A DNA stretch of 64,000 nucleotides from NCBI RefSeq assembly GCF_009834785.1, contig NZ_WUYX01000069.1, positions 1 to 64,000 of the forward strand, in the 5' to 3' direction. The notes under the pieces were generated by a model. The model was not told the DNA's origin. It ran no database searches and was given only the letters and a program-made list of their open reading frames with translations. This DNA is from Natronorubrum halalkaliphilum (GTDB lineage: Archaea > Halobacteriota > Halobacteria > Halobacteriales > Natrialbaceae). Positions 45,420 through 54,880 of this stretch are shown one piece after another. The position numbers and the translations under genes are program-made. Position 1 is the stretch's first letter, and the number at the start of each line of letters is the position of its first letter.

Positions 45420-48400
45420 GTGAAGTCAATGGCTATTGATGAGGGCGATCAGTCGGACGCCGGGGAATTTTCTGAGGGGGCGGCATCCGACCCAGCGTCG
45501 GAGGACGACCGATCTCGCGAGTCGACTTCTGATTCGGACTCGAGCGGTGGTGTTCGCGTCGGCGACTACACGTGGGAAGACTTCATGGAGGAGTACGGGT
45601 ACGGTGACGAGATTTCGGTGCTGTACCCCGACGAGCCCGCGGGTGCGAACGCAGACGACCAGCTGGGACTCGACACCGACGAAACGCCCGAGCGAACGAT
45701 ACCGAGCGGGACGGACTGGGAGCGAGTCGAGTTCGATCCGACGGCGTATCTCGACTATCATCCCGACGACCTTCGATCGTCGGTGATGGCGACCGCCGGC
45801 GAGAACGCCGAGACGCTCTGGGACGCCTTCCTCGAGTACGCCGATCCGGAGACGACGCCGGTCACCAAAGACGTCTGGACCTGGGAGCACTACAAGTGGG
45901 AGTATTACTACGAAGACGACGGCTCCCGACCGCGCGACGGCGACGGCGAGATCGTTCGCCACGACGAAGAAGAAGCGCTCGGGTTCGACCCCGATACGAT
46001 AGAGCAGCGCCTGTTCGCGGGCGACGAAGCCGCGATGGAACTGGACGAACTCGTCGAGGAACGAACCGTCAACATTCAGGACGACATCGAGGAAGACGAG
46101 TTCTTCTCGACGGCGGACGGAACCACGACCGTCTCCAACCGCTACGACCTCGAGAAGGCGGTGCCGTTCGAGAAGAAGACTCACTTTCAGGAAGTCGAGC
46201 GCTACTGGGTGAACAAACCCTACGCCTACGTCGTCATCTTCCACTCCGAGAAGGAAAACGAGAAGAAGTACTACATGGTCGAGCCGTACCTGAACGAGAT
46301 CGAACTGGAACTCCAGGAGTTCCTCTCGGGGAAACTCAGGACGGCGATCAAGTATTCGGAGGACGGAATCAAAGAGAAAGCCAGCGAGGACGGCCGCCGA
46401 ACGGTCATCGAAGAGGAAACGCGACGCCTGCTGAAGCGGTACGACCTCTTCGAGAAGACCTCGGGGAGCACCAAACAGGGTCTGCTCGAGGCGCTGAAAT
46501 CGGTCCTCGACGATGAGGACGAAGAGGAGGAGGAGCCGGGCCCGAGCCCGCTCGAAGGGATCGAGGTTCGACCGGAGCCGGCGATTCTCGCGGACGATCC
46601 GGACACGCTAAACGAGTACCAGGTCGAGAAACTCCTCTATCTGCTCAAACGGAACTTCATCGGCTACGAGCGCATCGACGGCATCAAACACGATATCAAC
46701 GTCGAGGACATCTCCGTCGACGGCTACAACTCGCCGGTCTTCGTCTATCACTCGGAGTACGAGCAGATCATTTCGAACATTTACCACGGCGAGGACGAAC
46801 TCGACGACTTCGTCGTGAAACTCGCCCAGCGGTCGGGCAAGGGGATCAGCAAGCGGCTCCCGCAGGTCGACGCGACGCTACCCGACGGCTCACGCGCCCA
46901 GCTGACGCTGGGACAGGAAGTCTCCGATCACGGGACCAACTACACCATTCGACAGTTCAAGGACGTTCCGTTTACCCCGATCGACCTCATCAACTGGAAC
47001 ACCTTTAGTCTGGACGAGATGGCCTTTCTCTGGCTCTGTATCGAGAACCACAAGAGCCTGATCTTCGCCGGCGGTACCGCGTCCGGGAAGACGACCTCGC
47101 TGAACGCGGTCTCGCTGTTCATTCCGAGCAACGCGAAAATCGTCTCGATCGAGGACACTCGCGAGGTCGAACTCCCTCAGCGAAACTGGATCGCAAGCGT
47201 CACGCGCCCGTCGTTCTCCGACGACGAGCAGGGTGACGTCGATGAGTTCGACCTGCTCGAGGCCGCGCTCCGTCAGCGACCCGACTACATCGTGATGGGT
47301 GAGATCCGCGGCGAGGAAGGCCGGACCCTGTTCCAGGTTATGTCGACGGGTCACACCACCTACACGACGTTCCACGCCGACTCCGTCGACGAGGTTCTCA
47401 AGCGGTTCACGACGGATCCGATCAACGTCTCGAAGACGATGTTTACCGCACTCGACCTCGTCTCCATCCAGACCCAGACGCGGGTCCAGGGGCGGAAGGT
47501 CCGCCGGAACAAATCGCTCACGGAGATCAACCACTACGAGGCCGAACACGACGAGATCAACGTCCAGGACGTCTACCAGTGGCAGGCCGAAACCGACGAG
47601 TACCTCAAGATGGGGGACTCGAACACCTTAGAAGAGATCCAGTTCGACCGCGGCTGGAACAAGGAGAAACTCGAGGAGGAACTGTTCAAACGCGAGGTCA
47701 TCCTCGCGTACCTCATCAAAAAGGGGCTGAACACGTACGCGGAGGTCGCGGCAACCGTCCAGGCGTTTATCAACGACCCCGATACGATCCTCACGCTCAT
47801 CGCGAACGGGCAACTCGAGGACAGTCTCGAAGACCTCCGGGAGATGGAGAGCGTCTTGATCGACGTTGACCAGGAGAAAGAGGAACTCGTCCCCCGTCCG
47901 GACGCAACCAGCGAAACCTCCAACCTCTCGATGGATATCCTCGAGCGGGCCGAGGAGTCGCTGTTCGAGGAGTACCGCGGGAAGGTACCCAGCGGTCTCG
48001 CCAGCGCACTCGGCGAGTCAGACGAGGAAGAGACGATCGACGTGGATCAGGCAACCGCCGAGAAGTTCGACTTTGCCGGCGACGTCGACAACTCGGTCGA
48101 CGAAGAGGAGTGGGAACTCGGCACCGATTCGACCGGGTTCGCTGCGAATTCCGCCGCCGAAAGCGACGAACCCGCGTGGCTCAGCGAGGACACCGGCTTC
48201 GATATCAGCGGCGAAGCCGAAGCCGAGACCGACGAGACGACGGCCGACGCGGCCACTGGCGGCGCGTCCGCGTCCGGCCAGGATGGCGGCGATACGGTGA
48301 GTGCGTTCGATCGAGACGGGACAAACGCAGTCGAGACGACTTCCGAAGACCCAGCAGCCGAGACGAGTACGGAGACCGAATCCATACCGCCGGCATCGAC

Positions 48401-49829
48401 GGCAAACACCGCGAACGACACCACGGTATTCCCGTCCGATGACGCCGAGGACGGAGACCTGGGCGGACTGTTCGACGATATGGACGAGACGATCGAGCAA
48501 GTCGACAACACTTGGGACGAAGCCCCGACCTCCGCGGAATCCGGATCGGACACGGCCGGAACAAGTTCCGGTATCGACTCGATGTTCCCGGACGGAAAGC
48601 TCGAGCCGATCTTCGACCCCGAATCACCCGACGACGGCGCAGGCGACTTCAGCGACGAACTCGAGGATACCGGCGAGAACGAGCGGTCGCCGCCTTCCTC
48701 GGATGAGACGGAATTGCAGTCGTCGGCTTCGGACGGAGAACAGCCGTCGTCCCCGTCCGATGAGGGGGCCGCTGCCGACGAAACGGCGGGCTCGAGTGCC
48801 GAGGCGATGTCGTCGCCGGCGTCGGAGAGCGAGACGGAGACGCCGGACGACGCCGTTGAGTCGGACGCACAGACTGAACCAGCGACGGCCGAGACGGATA
48901 CGGGTTCGGCGTTGGATCCGGAGCCGGAGACAGAGACAGATCCGGAGACGGAGCCAACCCCGGTCGCCGAAAGTGAGTCGACGGACGACGAACCTGCCGG
49001 CGTGTCCGCGGAGAGCGTCGGCGGCGATGATGCGGCCGCAGAGAGCGACGTTCCTGATGAAGTCGCCGAAGCCGATGGCGAGGCGAACGCCAGTCCGATG
49101 GATGATAGTGCCGGCGAGGACACGCCTATCGAATCCGATGACGATGGTGGGCCACCACCGGAGAACAGCGAGCGAGCACCGGACGCCGGCGAGCCATCGG
49201 TCGACTCACCGCCATCTGACGCGGATGAGACACCGAACGACCAACTAACGTCCGGCACCGATGGCAGCGTCGACGAACAGCCGTCTGGTGATGGCGACGG
49301 TCGATCGGTGGCTTCCCCGGACGAATTGTCGCCCGACGATAACGACGAGCCGGCCACCGATGATAACCGGGCCGAACCAGCCACGGATCGCAGCGCCGCT
49401 GAACCGGAGACAGCAACCGAGTCAAACCCCGACGATACGATCGATGATGACGTCGCGTCGATCTTCGGTTCGGACACCGAGTCGATCTTCAGCGACGACG
49501 CTGACGCTGACGCTGACGTTGATGCTGATGCTGATGAGGATACCAATGACGATGAAACCGGCAACGTCGGCTCGCTGTTTGATGACAGCACTCAGTCCGG
49601 GACAGGTGATTCGATCTTCAGCGACGACGGTGACGATGCGATGACTGACGACGGCTCGCTGTTCGAGGACGATACTCGATCCGACGCTGACGATTCGATA
49701 TTCAAGCAACGGAACGACGACGTCCAGGACGGGAGCGAAGACGACGCGAAAACCGAACGCGACGCTGACGGCGACGGTACCGACGGAAACACGCTGTTCG
49801 ACGACAGTGATGAGGAACCCGACGAATGA
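45420..49829 (+). CDS. Type IV pilus assembly ATPase (PilB3/FlaI-like) with giant acidic tail
   Basis: A 1469-residue protein. An N-terminal acidic region (1-100) is followed by a pilus-specific domain and the secretion ATPase core at about 350-800: Walker A AGGTASGKTTS near 550, Asp box IVSIEDTREVELP, Walker B IVMGEIRGEEGR, and His box STGHTTYTTFHAD. It powers pilus or pseudopilus assembly at the membrane. From about residue 825 to the end (some 640 residues) the sequence is a disordered Asp/Glu/Ser/Thr tail with repeated SIF/SLF-acidic words, far longer than in usual family members. Start: GTG 45420 after a G-rich AAGGGGGAGGG; the ATG at 45429 is an alternative. First gene of the pilus operon, overlapping the next by ATGA. 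Confidence 0.88.
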   Translation: MKSMAIDEGDQSDAGEFSEGAASDPASEDDRSRESTSDSDSSGGVRVGDYTWEDFMEEYGYGDEISVLYPDEPAGANADDQLGLDTDETPERTIPSGTDWERVEFDPTAYLDYHPDDLRSSVMATAGENAETLWDAFLEYADPETTPVTKDVWTWEHYKWEYYYEDDGSRPRDGDGEIVRHDEEEALGFDPDTIEQRLFAGDEAAMELDELVEERTVNIQDDIEEDEFFSTADGTTTVSNRYDLEKAVPFEKKTHFQEVERYWVNKPYAYVVIFHSEKENEKKYYMVEPYLNEIELELQEFLSGKLRTAIKYSEDGIKEKASEDGRRTVIEEETRRLLKRYDLFEKTSGSTKQGLLEALKSVLDDEDEEEEEPGPSPLEGIEVRPEPAILADDPDTLNEYQVEKLLYLLKRNFIGYERIDGIKHDINVEDISVDGYNSPVFVYHSEYEQIISNIYHGEDELDDFVVKLAQRSGKGISKRLPQVDATLPDGSRAQLTLGQEVSDHGTNYTIRQFKDVPFTPIDLINWNTFSLDEMAFLWLCIENHKSLIFAGGTASGKTTSLNAVSLFIPSNAKIVSIEDTREVELPQRNWIASVTRPSFSDDEQGDVDEFDLLEAALRQRPDYIVMGEIRGEEGRTLFQVMSTGHTTYTTFHADSVDEVLKRFTTDPINVSKTMFTALDLVSIQTQTRVQGRKVRRNKSLTEINHYEAEHDEINVQDVYQWQAETDEYLKMGDSNTLEEIQFDRGWNKEKLEEELFKREVILAYLIKKGLNTYAEVAATVQAFINDPDTILTLIANGQLEDSLEDLREMESVLIDVDQEKEELVPRPDATSETSNLSMDILERAEESLFEEYRGKVPSGLASALGESDEEETIDVDQATAEKFDFAGDVDNSVDEEEWELGTDSTGFAANSAAESDEPAWLSEDTGFDISGEAEAETDETTADAATGGASASGQDGGDTVSAFDRDGTNAVETTSEDPAAETSTETESIPPASTANTANDTTVFPSDDAEDGDLGGLFDDMDETIEQVDNTWDEAPTSAESGSDTAGTSSGIDSMFPDGKLEPIFDPESPDDGAGDFSDELEDTGENERSPPSSDETELQSSASDGEQPSSPSDEGAAADETAGSSAEAMSSPASESETETPDDAVESDAQTEPATAETDTGSALDPEPETETDPETEPTPVAESESTDDEPAGVSAESVGGDDAAAESDVPDEVAEADGEANASPMDDSAGEDTPIESDDDGGPPPENSERAPDAGEPSVDSPPSDADETPNDQLTSGTDGSVDEQPSGDGDGRSVASPDELSPDDNDEPATDDNRAEPATDRSAAEPETATESNPDDTIDDDVASIFGSDTESIFSDDADADADVDADADEDTNDDETGNVGSLFDDSTQSGTGDSIFSDDGDDAMTDDGSLFEDDTRSDADDSIFKQRNDDVQDGSEDDAKTERDADGDGTDGNTLFDDSDEEPDE

Positions 49830-51892
49830 GCCTCAAAACCGACAACAGTGGTGATTCCGGTGGAGTTTCGGGTAGCTCTGACGTTCTGGGAAATGCGTTC
49901 TATCCGCTCTACACTCGGCTGTTCAGCGACGACAGCGAGTTCGTCAGCGACGTCGAGACGAAACTCGCCCAGGCCCGAATGACCGACACGGTCGAGCTCT
50001 ACCTCTCCAGAGCGCTCGGTATCGGCTTCATCAGCGGGCTCGCGCTGTGGCTGATCGGTCTCCTTCTCGGATACGGCCTCTTTGCTACCGGCCTCATAGA
50101 GGTCGAAGCGCTGCTCGGGATCCCACTTAGCAACGAGACGGTTATCTACGTCCTCGAGACGCTCCGCGTACCGGCGCTAGTGACCGCCACCGGACTCGTA
50201 TTCGGGACGATCGGATTCGCACTCGGCTTCGGTTCCCTCGTCGCGATCCCGTACTCGCGCGCCTCCACCCGCAAGCGCGAGATCAATATGCTCCTTACCG
50301 ACTCCGTCTCGTTCATGTACGCGCTGTCGGTCGGGGGCCTGAACCAACTCGAGATCATCGAGGCGATGGCCCAGGCCGACGACACCTACGGCGAGGTCGC
50401 GATGGAGTTCCAGAGCATCGTTAAGGAGACGGAGTACTTCGACGTCGACTACCGGACCGCGATCCGCAAGCAGGCACTCGAGACGCCGAGCGACGAACTC
50501 TCGCAGTTCCTGACCGACATGCTCTCGATCATCAACAGCGGCGGCGACATGGAGAGCTTCCTTGAGGACAAGAAAGAAAAGCACATGCGAACCGCCAAAC
50601 AGGAACAGGAACTGACCCTCGAGACCCTCGAGCTATTCGGGGAGATGTACATGACGCTGTCGCTGTTCCCGCTGCTCCTGATCATCATTATGGTCGTCAT
50701 GCAGATGATCCCGCAGGCGGAGGTGACGAACGATATGCTCTACCTGACCGTCTACGGCCTGATTCCGCTCACGGGGATCGGGTTCCTCGTGCTGGTTTCG
50801 ACGGTCAAACACGACGAACCCGGTGACGGCTACCTCTCGATGGGCGACAACGATCGACGCGTCGAAACCGCACAGGATCAGGGACTGCTCAACCTCGGCC
50901 TCGTCGAGCAGTTCACGGGCGAACACGGCGTCTTCGACCGCATCAAAAACCGCGAAGGGACCTACGAGACGATGGAAGTGTTGCGGAAGCCACACATCTT
51001 CTTCCGCGATAACCCGCTGTACACGCTCGCGTTGACGGTGCCGGCATCGCTCGTCGTCATTGCCACGGCGATGATGAACGGCGCGGCACCGCTCTCGTGG
51101 AGCCAGATGCTCGATAACGCTATCTGGGGGACGTTCATCTACATCTACGTCCCGCTGTATCTCATCGCGATTCCGCTCGCGATCTTTCGCGAATGGAACG
51201 TTCGCCATCGAAACGCCGTCGTCAGTCAGCTCTCCGAAGATCTTCGGAAGCTCTCGAGTTCGAACGATACGGGGTTGACCCTCCTCGAGTCGCTCAAATC
51301 GGTTTCCGACACCACGAGCGGGAAATTAGCTCGCGAGTTCGAGATGATGCACACGAAGGTCAACTACGGAACGAGCCTGAAACAGGCGCTGATCGAGTTT
51401 AACAACAAGTATCACATCCCTCGCCTCGCCAGGACGACGCGGCTGATTACGGAAGCCCAAGAGGCGTCGAACCAGATTTCGGACGTGCTTCGGACGGCCG
51501 CCCGGGCGAGCGAGAATCACGACGATATCGAGCGGGAGCGAAAGTCCCGAACCCGGATGCAGGTCGTGATCATCATCATGACGTTCATGACGGTACTCGC
51601 CGTTATCGCGATCCTCAAAACCCAGTTCATCGACACGATGGCCGGTCTCGAGGCCGGAAGCGCCGATACCGAGGCGGGCGGTGGCGGTGGTGGTCAACTC
51701 GCGGATGCCGATCTGAGCGACAACATCAACGTCGATATGCTCTCGGTGTTGTTCTTCCACGCCGTGACGATGCAGGCGATCATCTCCGGGATCATCTGCG
51801 GGTATATCCGCGACGCGGACGTGCTCAGCGGCCTGAAGTTCTCCGTGATACTGTCGACGGTCGCCCTCGTCGGCTGGATACTGGTGGCATAA
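49826..51892 (+). CDS. Type IV pilus membrane platform protein (PilC3/FlaJ-like, tandem T2SSF)
   Basis: A 688-residue polytopic membrane protein with two T2SSF-type domains. The first (about 130-280) has MLLTDSVSFMYALSVGGLNQLEIIEAMAQ, and the second (about 455-590) has QLSEDLRKLSSSNDTGLTLLESLKSVSD. Hydrophobic helices cluster at about 60-90, 110-140, 270-315, 395-455, 570-590 and near the C-terminus. It forms the inner-membrane base on which the ATPase turns to extrude pilin subunits. A Gly-rich loop (EAGGGGGGQL) lies before the last helices. Starts inside the ATPase stop (ATGA), so tightly coupled. Confidence 0.88.
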   Translation: MSLKTDNSGDSGGVSGSSDVLGNAFYPLYTRLFSDDSEFVSDVETKLAQARMTDTVELYLSRALGIGFISGLALWLIGLLLGYGLFATGLIEVEALLGIPLSNETVIYVLETLRVPALVTATGLVFGTIGFALGFGSLVAIPYSRASTRKREINMLLTDSVSFMYALSVGGLNQLEIIEAMAQADDTYGEVAMEFQSIVKETEYFDVDYRTAIRKQALETPSDELSQFLTDMLSIINSGGDMESFLEDKKEKHMRTAKQEQELTLETLELFGEMYMTLSLFPLLLIIIMVVMQMIPQAEVTNDMLYLTVYGLIPLTGIGFLVLVSTVKHDEPGDGYLSMGDNDRRVETAQDQGLLNLGLVEQFTGEHGVFDRIKNREGTYETMEVLRKPHIFFRDNPLYTLALTVPASLVVIATAMMNGAAPLSWSQMLDNAIWGTFIYIYVPLYLIAIPLAIFREWNVRHRNAVVSQLSEDLRKLSSSNDTGLTLLESLKSVSDTTSGKLAREFEMMHTKVNYGTSLKQALIEFNNKYHIPRLARTTRLITEAQEASNQISDVLRTAARASENHDDIERERKSRTRMQVVIIIMTFMTVLAVIAILKTQFIDTMAGLEAGSADTEAGGGGGGQLADADLSDNINVDMLSVLFFHAVTMQAIISGIICGYIRDADVLSGLKFSVILSTVALVGWILVA

Positions 51893-51893
51893 G

Positions 51894-52457
51894 ATGACTC
51901 GAGAACGAACCAAGCACAGTCGTGGCCGGCGGCGGGAGCACCGCCCGCACACGGTCTCGGTATCCCTGCGTGATCGCGGTCAGACCACGCAGGACTTCGC
52001 CGTCGGGATCGGGGTGTTCATCCTGGCGGTCGCCTTCGTCTTCTCGTTCCTGCCGACGATTCTGACGCCGTTCGACTCGACGGTTAGTGGCGGAGAGACG
52101 GCGCAAGCAGATCGGATTGCGGATCGGCTGGTGCATAATTTGTCGGCGGAGGATAGTCCGAGTCCGAACGAAATCGACGGGGAGCGATTCCGGAAAGATT
52201 TCGCCAGTGATGACGACAACCTGACTGAGTCGCTCGGACTCCGGGCAAGCGACAGTCCCGATATCAGGTACGATCGAATCAATGTCACTATCGAGCATCT
52301 CAACGGGACGTCCGTGACTGACGAAGCGGAATGGAGCGCTGGCGACCGATACGACGGCCAATCGGCGGCCAGCTCCGCGCGGATCGTCGCTGTCGATCAC
52401 GAGGAGTTCCCGAAAAATGATCAACCAGCCTACCGGCTCGTCGTGAGGGTCTGGTAA
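51894..52457 (+). CDS. Pilin-like protein (DUF7287-type)
   Basis: A 187-residue protein. A basic N-terminus ends in RDRGQTTQDFAVGIGVFILA, a prepilin-peptidase-like site: Arg-Gly then Gln, acidic residue at +5, and a hydrophobic helix of about 22 residues. The remainder is a soluble acidic domain with potential N-glycosylation sequons. It matches a haloarchaeal family I remember as DUF7287 (number from memory). It starts one base after the platform gene's stop. Probably a minor pilin or pseudopilin of the same machine. Confidence 0.75.
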   Translation: MTRERTKHSRGRRREHRPHTVSVSLRDRGQTTQDFAVGIGVFILAVAFVFSFLPTILTPFDSTVSGGETAQADRIADRLVHNLSAEDSPSPNEIDGERFRKDFASDDDNLTESLGLRASDSPDIRYDRINVTIEHLNGTSVTDEAEWSAGDRYDGQSAASSARIVAVDHEEFPKNDQPAYRLVVRVW

Positions 52458-52459
52458 CC

Positions 52460-53101
52460 ATGTTCCGAGATAACTCCTCACGCGATACTGACCGGGGGCA
52501 AGCGTACACGCTCGAGGGGTTCATCAGCGCGATGATCGTCTTGATGGCGTTGCTGTTTGCCATGCAGTCGGTCGTCATCACGCCGACGACCGGTGGACTT
52601 GCCGATCGAACGGTCCAGTCGCAGATACAGCAGGAGGCACAGGATGCGCTGGTGGTTGCCGCAATGGACGATGAAGGCGACCTTTCAGAGATGATTCGGT
52701 ACTGGGATGAAGACGAAGACGAGTTCTACAATGCGACCGAGTCATCAACGGCCCCTGGAAGCTACAACGCGACGAACAACACGGAACTCTACAACGAGTT
52801 TGCACTCGGGGAGATCCTCTCGGATCGGTTCACCGAACGGGGACTGAGTTACAACGTCGAACTCGTCTATCAGAATGAGAGCGGCGAGTTCGATAGCGAG
52901 AACAGTACGTATCTCGTCTACCAAGGCGAGTCTGAGGCAGTGGTGGCGAGTTATACGGTTACGTTGTTCGAGACTGATGATCTTAAGGCACCGGCGAGTT
53001 CCGAGACTGTCGATGGCGCTGATAGCTACCCGGTTCCTCGAGCTACTGATAGCTCCAGTGCAGTCTACAACGTCGTGGAGGTGCGCATCGCAGTATGGTA
53101 A
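52460..53101 (+). CDS. Pilin-like protein (DUF7288-type)
   Basis: A 213-residue protein. The N-terminus DTDRGQAYTLEGFISAMIVL contains Arg-Gly/Gln and a Glu at +6, followed by one hydrophobic helix (MIVLMALLFAMQSVVI). The extracellular part has many Asn-x-Ser/Thr sequons (YNATES, YNATNN, ENST), suggesting N-glycosylation. It resembles the haloarchaeal family I recall as DUF7288. It starts two bases after the preceding stop and overlaps the next gene by seven bases. Confidence 0.75.
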   Translation: MFRDNSSRDTDRGQAYTLEGFISAMIVLMALLFAMQSVVITPTTGGLADRTVQSQIQQEAQDALVVAAMDDEGDLSEMIRYWDEDEDEFYNATESSTAPGSYNATNNTELYNEFALGEILSDRFTERGLSYNVELVYQNESGEFDSENSTYLVYQGESEAVVASYTVTLFETDDLKAPASSETVDGADSYPVPRATDSSSAVYNVVEVRIAVW

Positions 53102-53559
53102 CTGATAGTATCCGAGACCGACGGCAGCAGGATCGTTCGAACGAAAAAGATCGACCCGACAGAGGACAGATCATCCTCATCGGTGCCATTACACTCGCGT
53201 TCATCATTCTCGGTGTTGTCGTCGTCTTCAACGGCGTCCTCTACACCGAGACCCTGTCGTCGGCCGATACGGGCCAGAGTGCGAGCACTGCTGAGACGAC
53301 TGAACTCGAGATCGAACAGGGAATTGGTTGCCTGATTGCCAGCGACGAAGTAGATGAGAGCGAGTTGAACGACGAAATACGTGATTTCAACAAAGTCTAT
53401 CAGAACGCAACAGCCCATTCGAGGCCAGCGGCAGTGAATATCGGCAATATCGAGGAAAACAATGATGGGGATGGGCGCAACGTCACGATAACCTACGATT
53501 CTAACGATCTCAGTTACACACAAACCCGGACGATCAAAGAGGGAGATTGCCCATCATGA
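53095..53559 (+). CDS. Pilin-like protein (DUF7261-type)
   Basis: A 154-residue protein. The charged N-terminus ends in RPDRGQIILIGAITLAFIIL, with Arg-Gly/Gln and a long aliphatic helix; there is no Glu at +5. The soluble domain has two cysteines (IGCLIAS and GDCPS) that may form a disulfide outside the cell, and Asn-x-Thr sequons. It resembles the haloarchaeal family I recall as DUF7261. It overlaps both neighbours, indicating translational coupling. Confidence 0.72.
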   Translation: MVTDSIRDRRQQDRSNEKDRPDRGQIILIGAITLAFIILGVVVVFNGVLYTETLSSADTGQSASTAETTELEIEQGIGCLIASDEVDESELNDEIRDFNKVYQNATAHSRPAAVNIGNIEENNDGDGRNVTITYDSNDLSYTQTRTIKEGDCPS

Positions 53560-54056
53560 TCCGATCAGACCACACCACGGACCGCGGGGTGTCGATCGCG
53601 CTCACGCACGTCCTGACGATCGGGATCACCACGATTCTCATCGCCATGCTGTTGGTGAGCGGGAGCACAATGCTTGACTCCCAGACGGAACGGTCCGCAC
53701 AGACGTCGCTCGAGACCGTCGGCGAACGGCTGGCCGGCGACATCGATAACGTCGACCGGATCGCAGCGGCGGAAGACGATACGGTGACGCTGACCGCAGA
53801 TCATCCTCGATCGGTTGCGAACTCGGGGTACACCGTCGAGTTACTGGAGGAAGACGACTGCGATCAAGGGCCGTTGCTCGATGGACAGACCGACTGCGTG
53901 AGGTTATCGGCCCACGATGTGGATGTGACGGTTTACGTGCCGGTCACACTCGATGCAGACGTTGCCGATGACGAAAATTCGGTGACGGGTGGCTCGGTCG
54001 AGATCAGCTACGACAGCGAGGACGGGGAGATCCAGCTCACGGAGGCAAACCGATGA
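53556..54056 (+). CDS. Pilin-like protein (DUF7266-type)
   Basis: A 166-residue protein. DHTTDRGVSIALTHVLTIGI gives a short basic leader, Arg-Gly/Val and a hydrophobic helix (LTIGITTILIAMLLVSG). The extracellular part is beta-rich and acidic, with two cysteines (DDCDQG and TDCVRL) that may pair. The ATG at 53556 overlaps the previous stop (ATGA); an upstream TTG at 53547 is unlikely. It resembles the haloarchaeal family I recall as DUF7266. Confidence 0.72.
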   Translation: MIRSDHTTDRGVSIALTHVLTIGITTILIAMLLVSGSTMLDSQTERSAQTSLETVGERLAGDIDNVDRIAAAEDDTVTLTADHPRSVANSGYTVELLEEDDCDQGPLLDGQTDCVRLSAHDVDVTVYVPVTLDADVADDENSVTGGSVEISYDSEDGEIQLTEANR

Positions 54057-54856
54057 TCAACCGACGAACCGAACCGGCGACGGAGTCGTGGACTGACGAC
54101 CGGGGCGTTACCGAAGTACTCGCGTTTATTCTCGTCTTCGCGACGATCTTCGGCTCAATCGGGCTACTGTATATGACCGGATTTCAGGCCATGTCCGACT
54201 ATCAGGAGGTCGAACAACAGGTTAACGCCGAACGGGCGATGGACGCTCTCGCGGATAACTTCAACGACGTCATTCGATACGACGGCGTCAACCAGCGCTA
54301 CGGTGAACTCGCGCTGCGGGAGGGGACGGTGACGACTGGTGATAGCGGAACAAAGCTAGACATAATAATTGAAGATATAGACGGTGATGTAATTGAAATT
54401 GGCGATAACGACCGATTTGCTCATTATAGTGACGACGCCACGGTGGATCTAGGCGAGTTCTCCTACACCTCGGACGGCAGTACGATCGCCTACGAAGGTG
54501 GTGGACTCGTTCGAAGCGATGACTCCGGTGAGTGGAGTACCGTTTCCAAACAGCCACAACTGAACTGTGGCGATAACGCTGCGACGATTTCGCTCGTTGC
54601 CGTCTCCTCGGAGAGTCGGTCGCTACAGAGCAGTGAGGGACTCGGCGTCACGATGTCTGTCGAAAACCGTACGACCAAGGTCTACAACGACGTCGAGGAC
54701 GTTACGATCGAGATCGACGAGTCCGAGACGGAGTACGACGCTGCTTGGAAATCGACGCTCGAGAACTGGGGCGGCAGTGAAACCCTTGAGGAAACGTGTG
54801 AACTTGGCGGCGGCCAACTCGTCGTCACCTTCGTCGAAGTCGACATCGACTACTAA
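54053..54856 (+). CDS. Pilin-like protein (DUF7289-type)
   Basis: A 267-residue protein, the largest of the five. WTDDRGVTEVLAFILVFATI shows Arg-Gly/Val, a Glu at +3, and a hydrophobic helix (LAFILVFATIFGSIGLLYM). The extracellular domain is beta-rich with two cysteines (LNCGDN and EETCELGG). A segment of about 80 bp (54353-54435) is A/T-rich with rare ATA/ATT codons, unlike the rest. It overlaps the previous gene by ATGA and is the last gene of the pilus operon; convergent with the next gene with 24 bp between. Confidence 0.72.
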   Translation: MINRRTEPATESWTDDRGVTEVLAFILVFATIFGSIGLLYMTGFQAMSDYQEVEQQVNAERAMDALADNFNDVIRYDGVNQRYGELALREGTVTTGDSGTKLDIIIEDIDGDVIEIGDNDRFAHYSDDATVDLGEFSYTSDGSTIAYEGGGLVRSDDSGEWSTVSKQPQLNCGDNAATISLVAVSSESRSLQSSEGLGVTMSVENRTTKVYNDVEDVTIEIDESETEYDAAWKSTLENWGGSETLEETCELGGGQLVVTFVEVDIDY

Positions 54857-54880
54857 CGACGCTCACTGCCCACGAAACGC

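Noticed and set aside
45420-51892. Archaellum motor genes (arlI/arlJ) for the ATPase and platform pair
   Set aside because: No archaellin or arlCDE/F/G/H genes adjoin; instead five diverse pilin-like proteins follow, and the platform protein is a longer tandem T2SSF form, which fits the pilB3/pilC3 class better.
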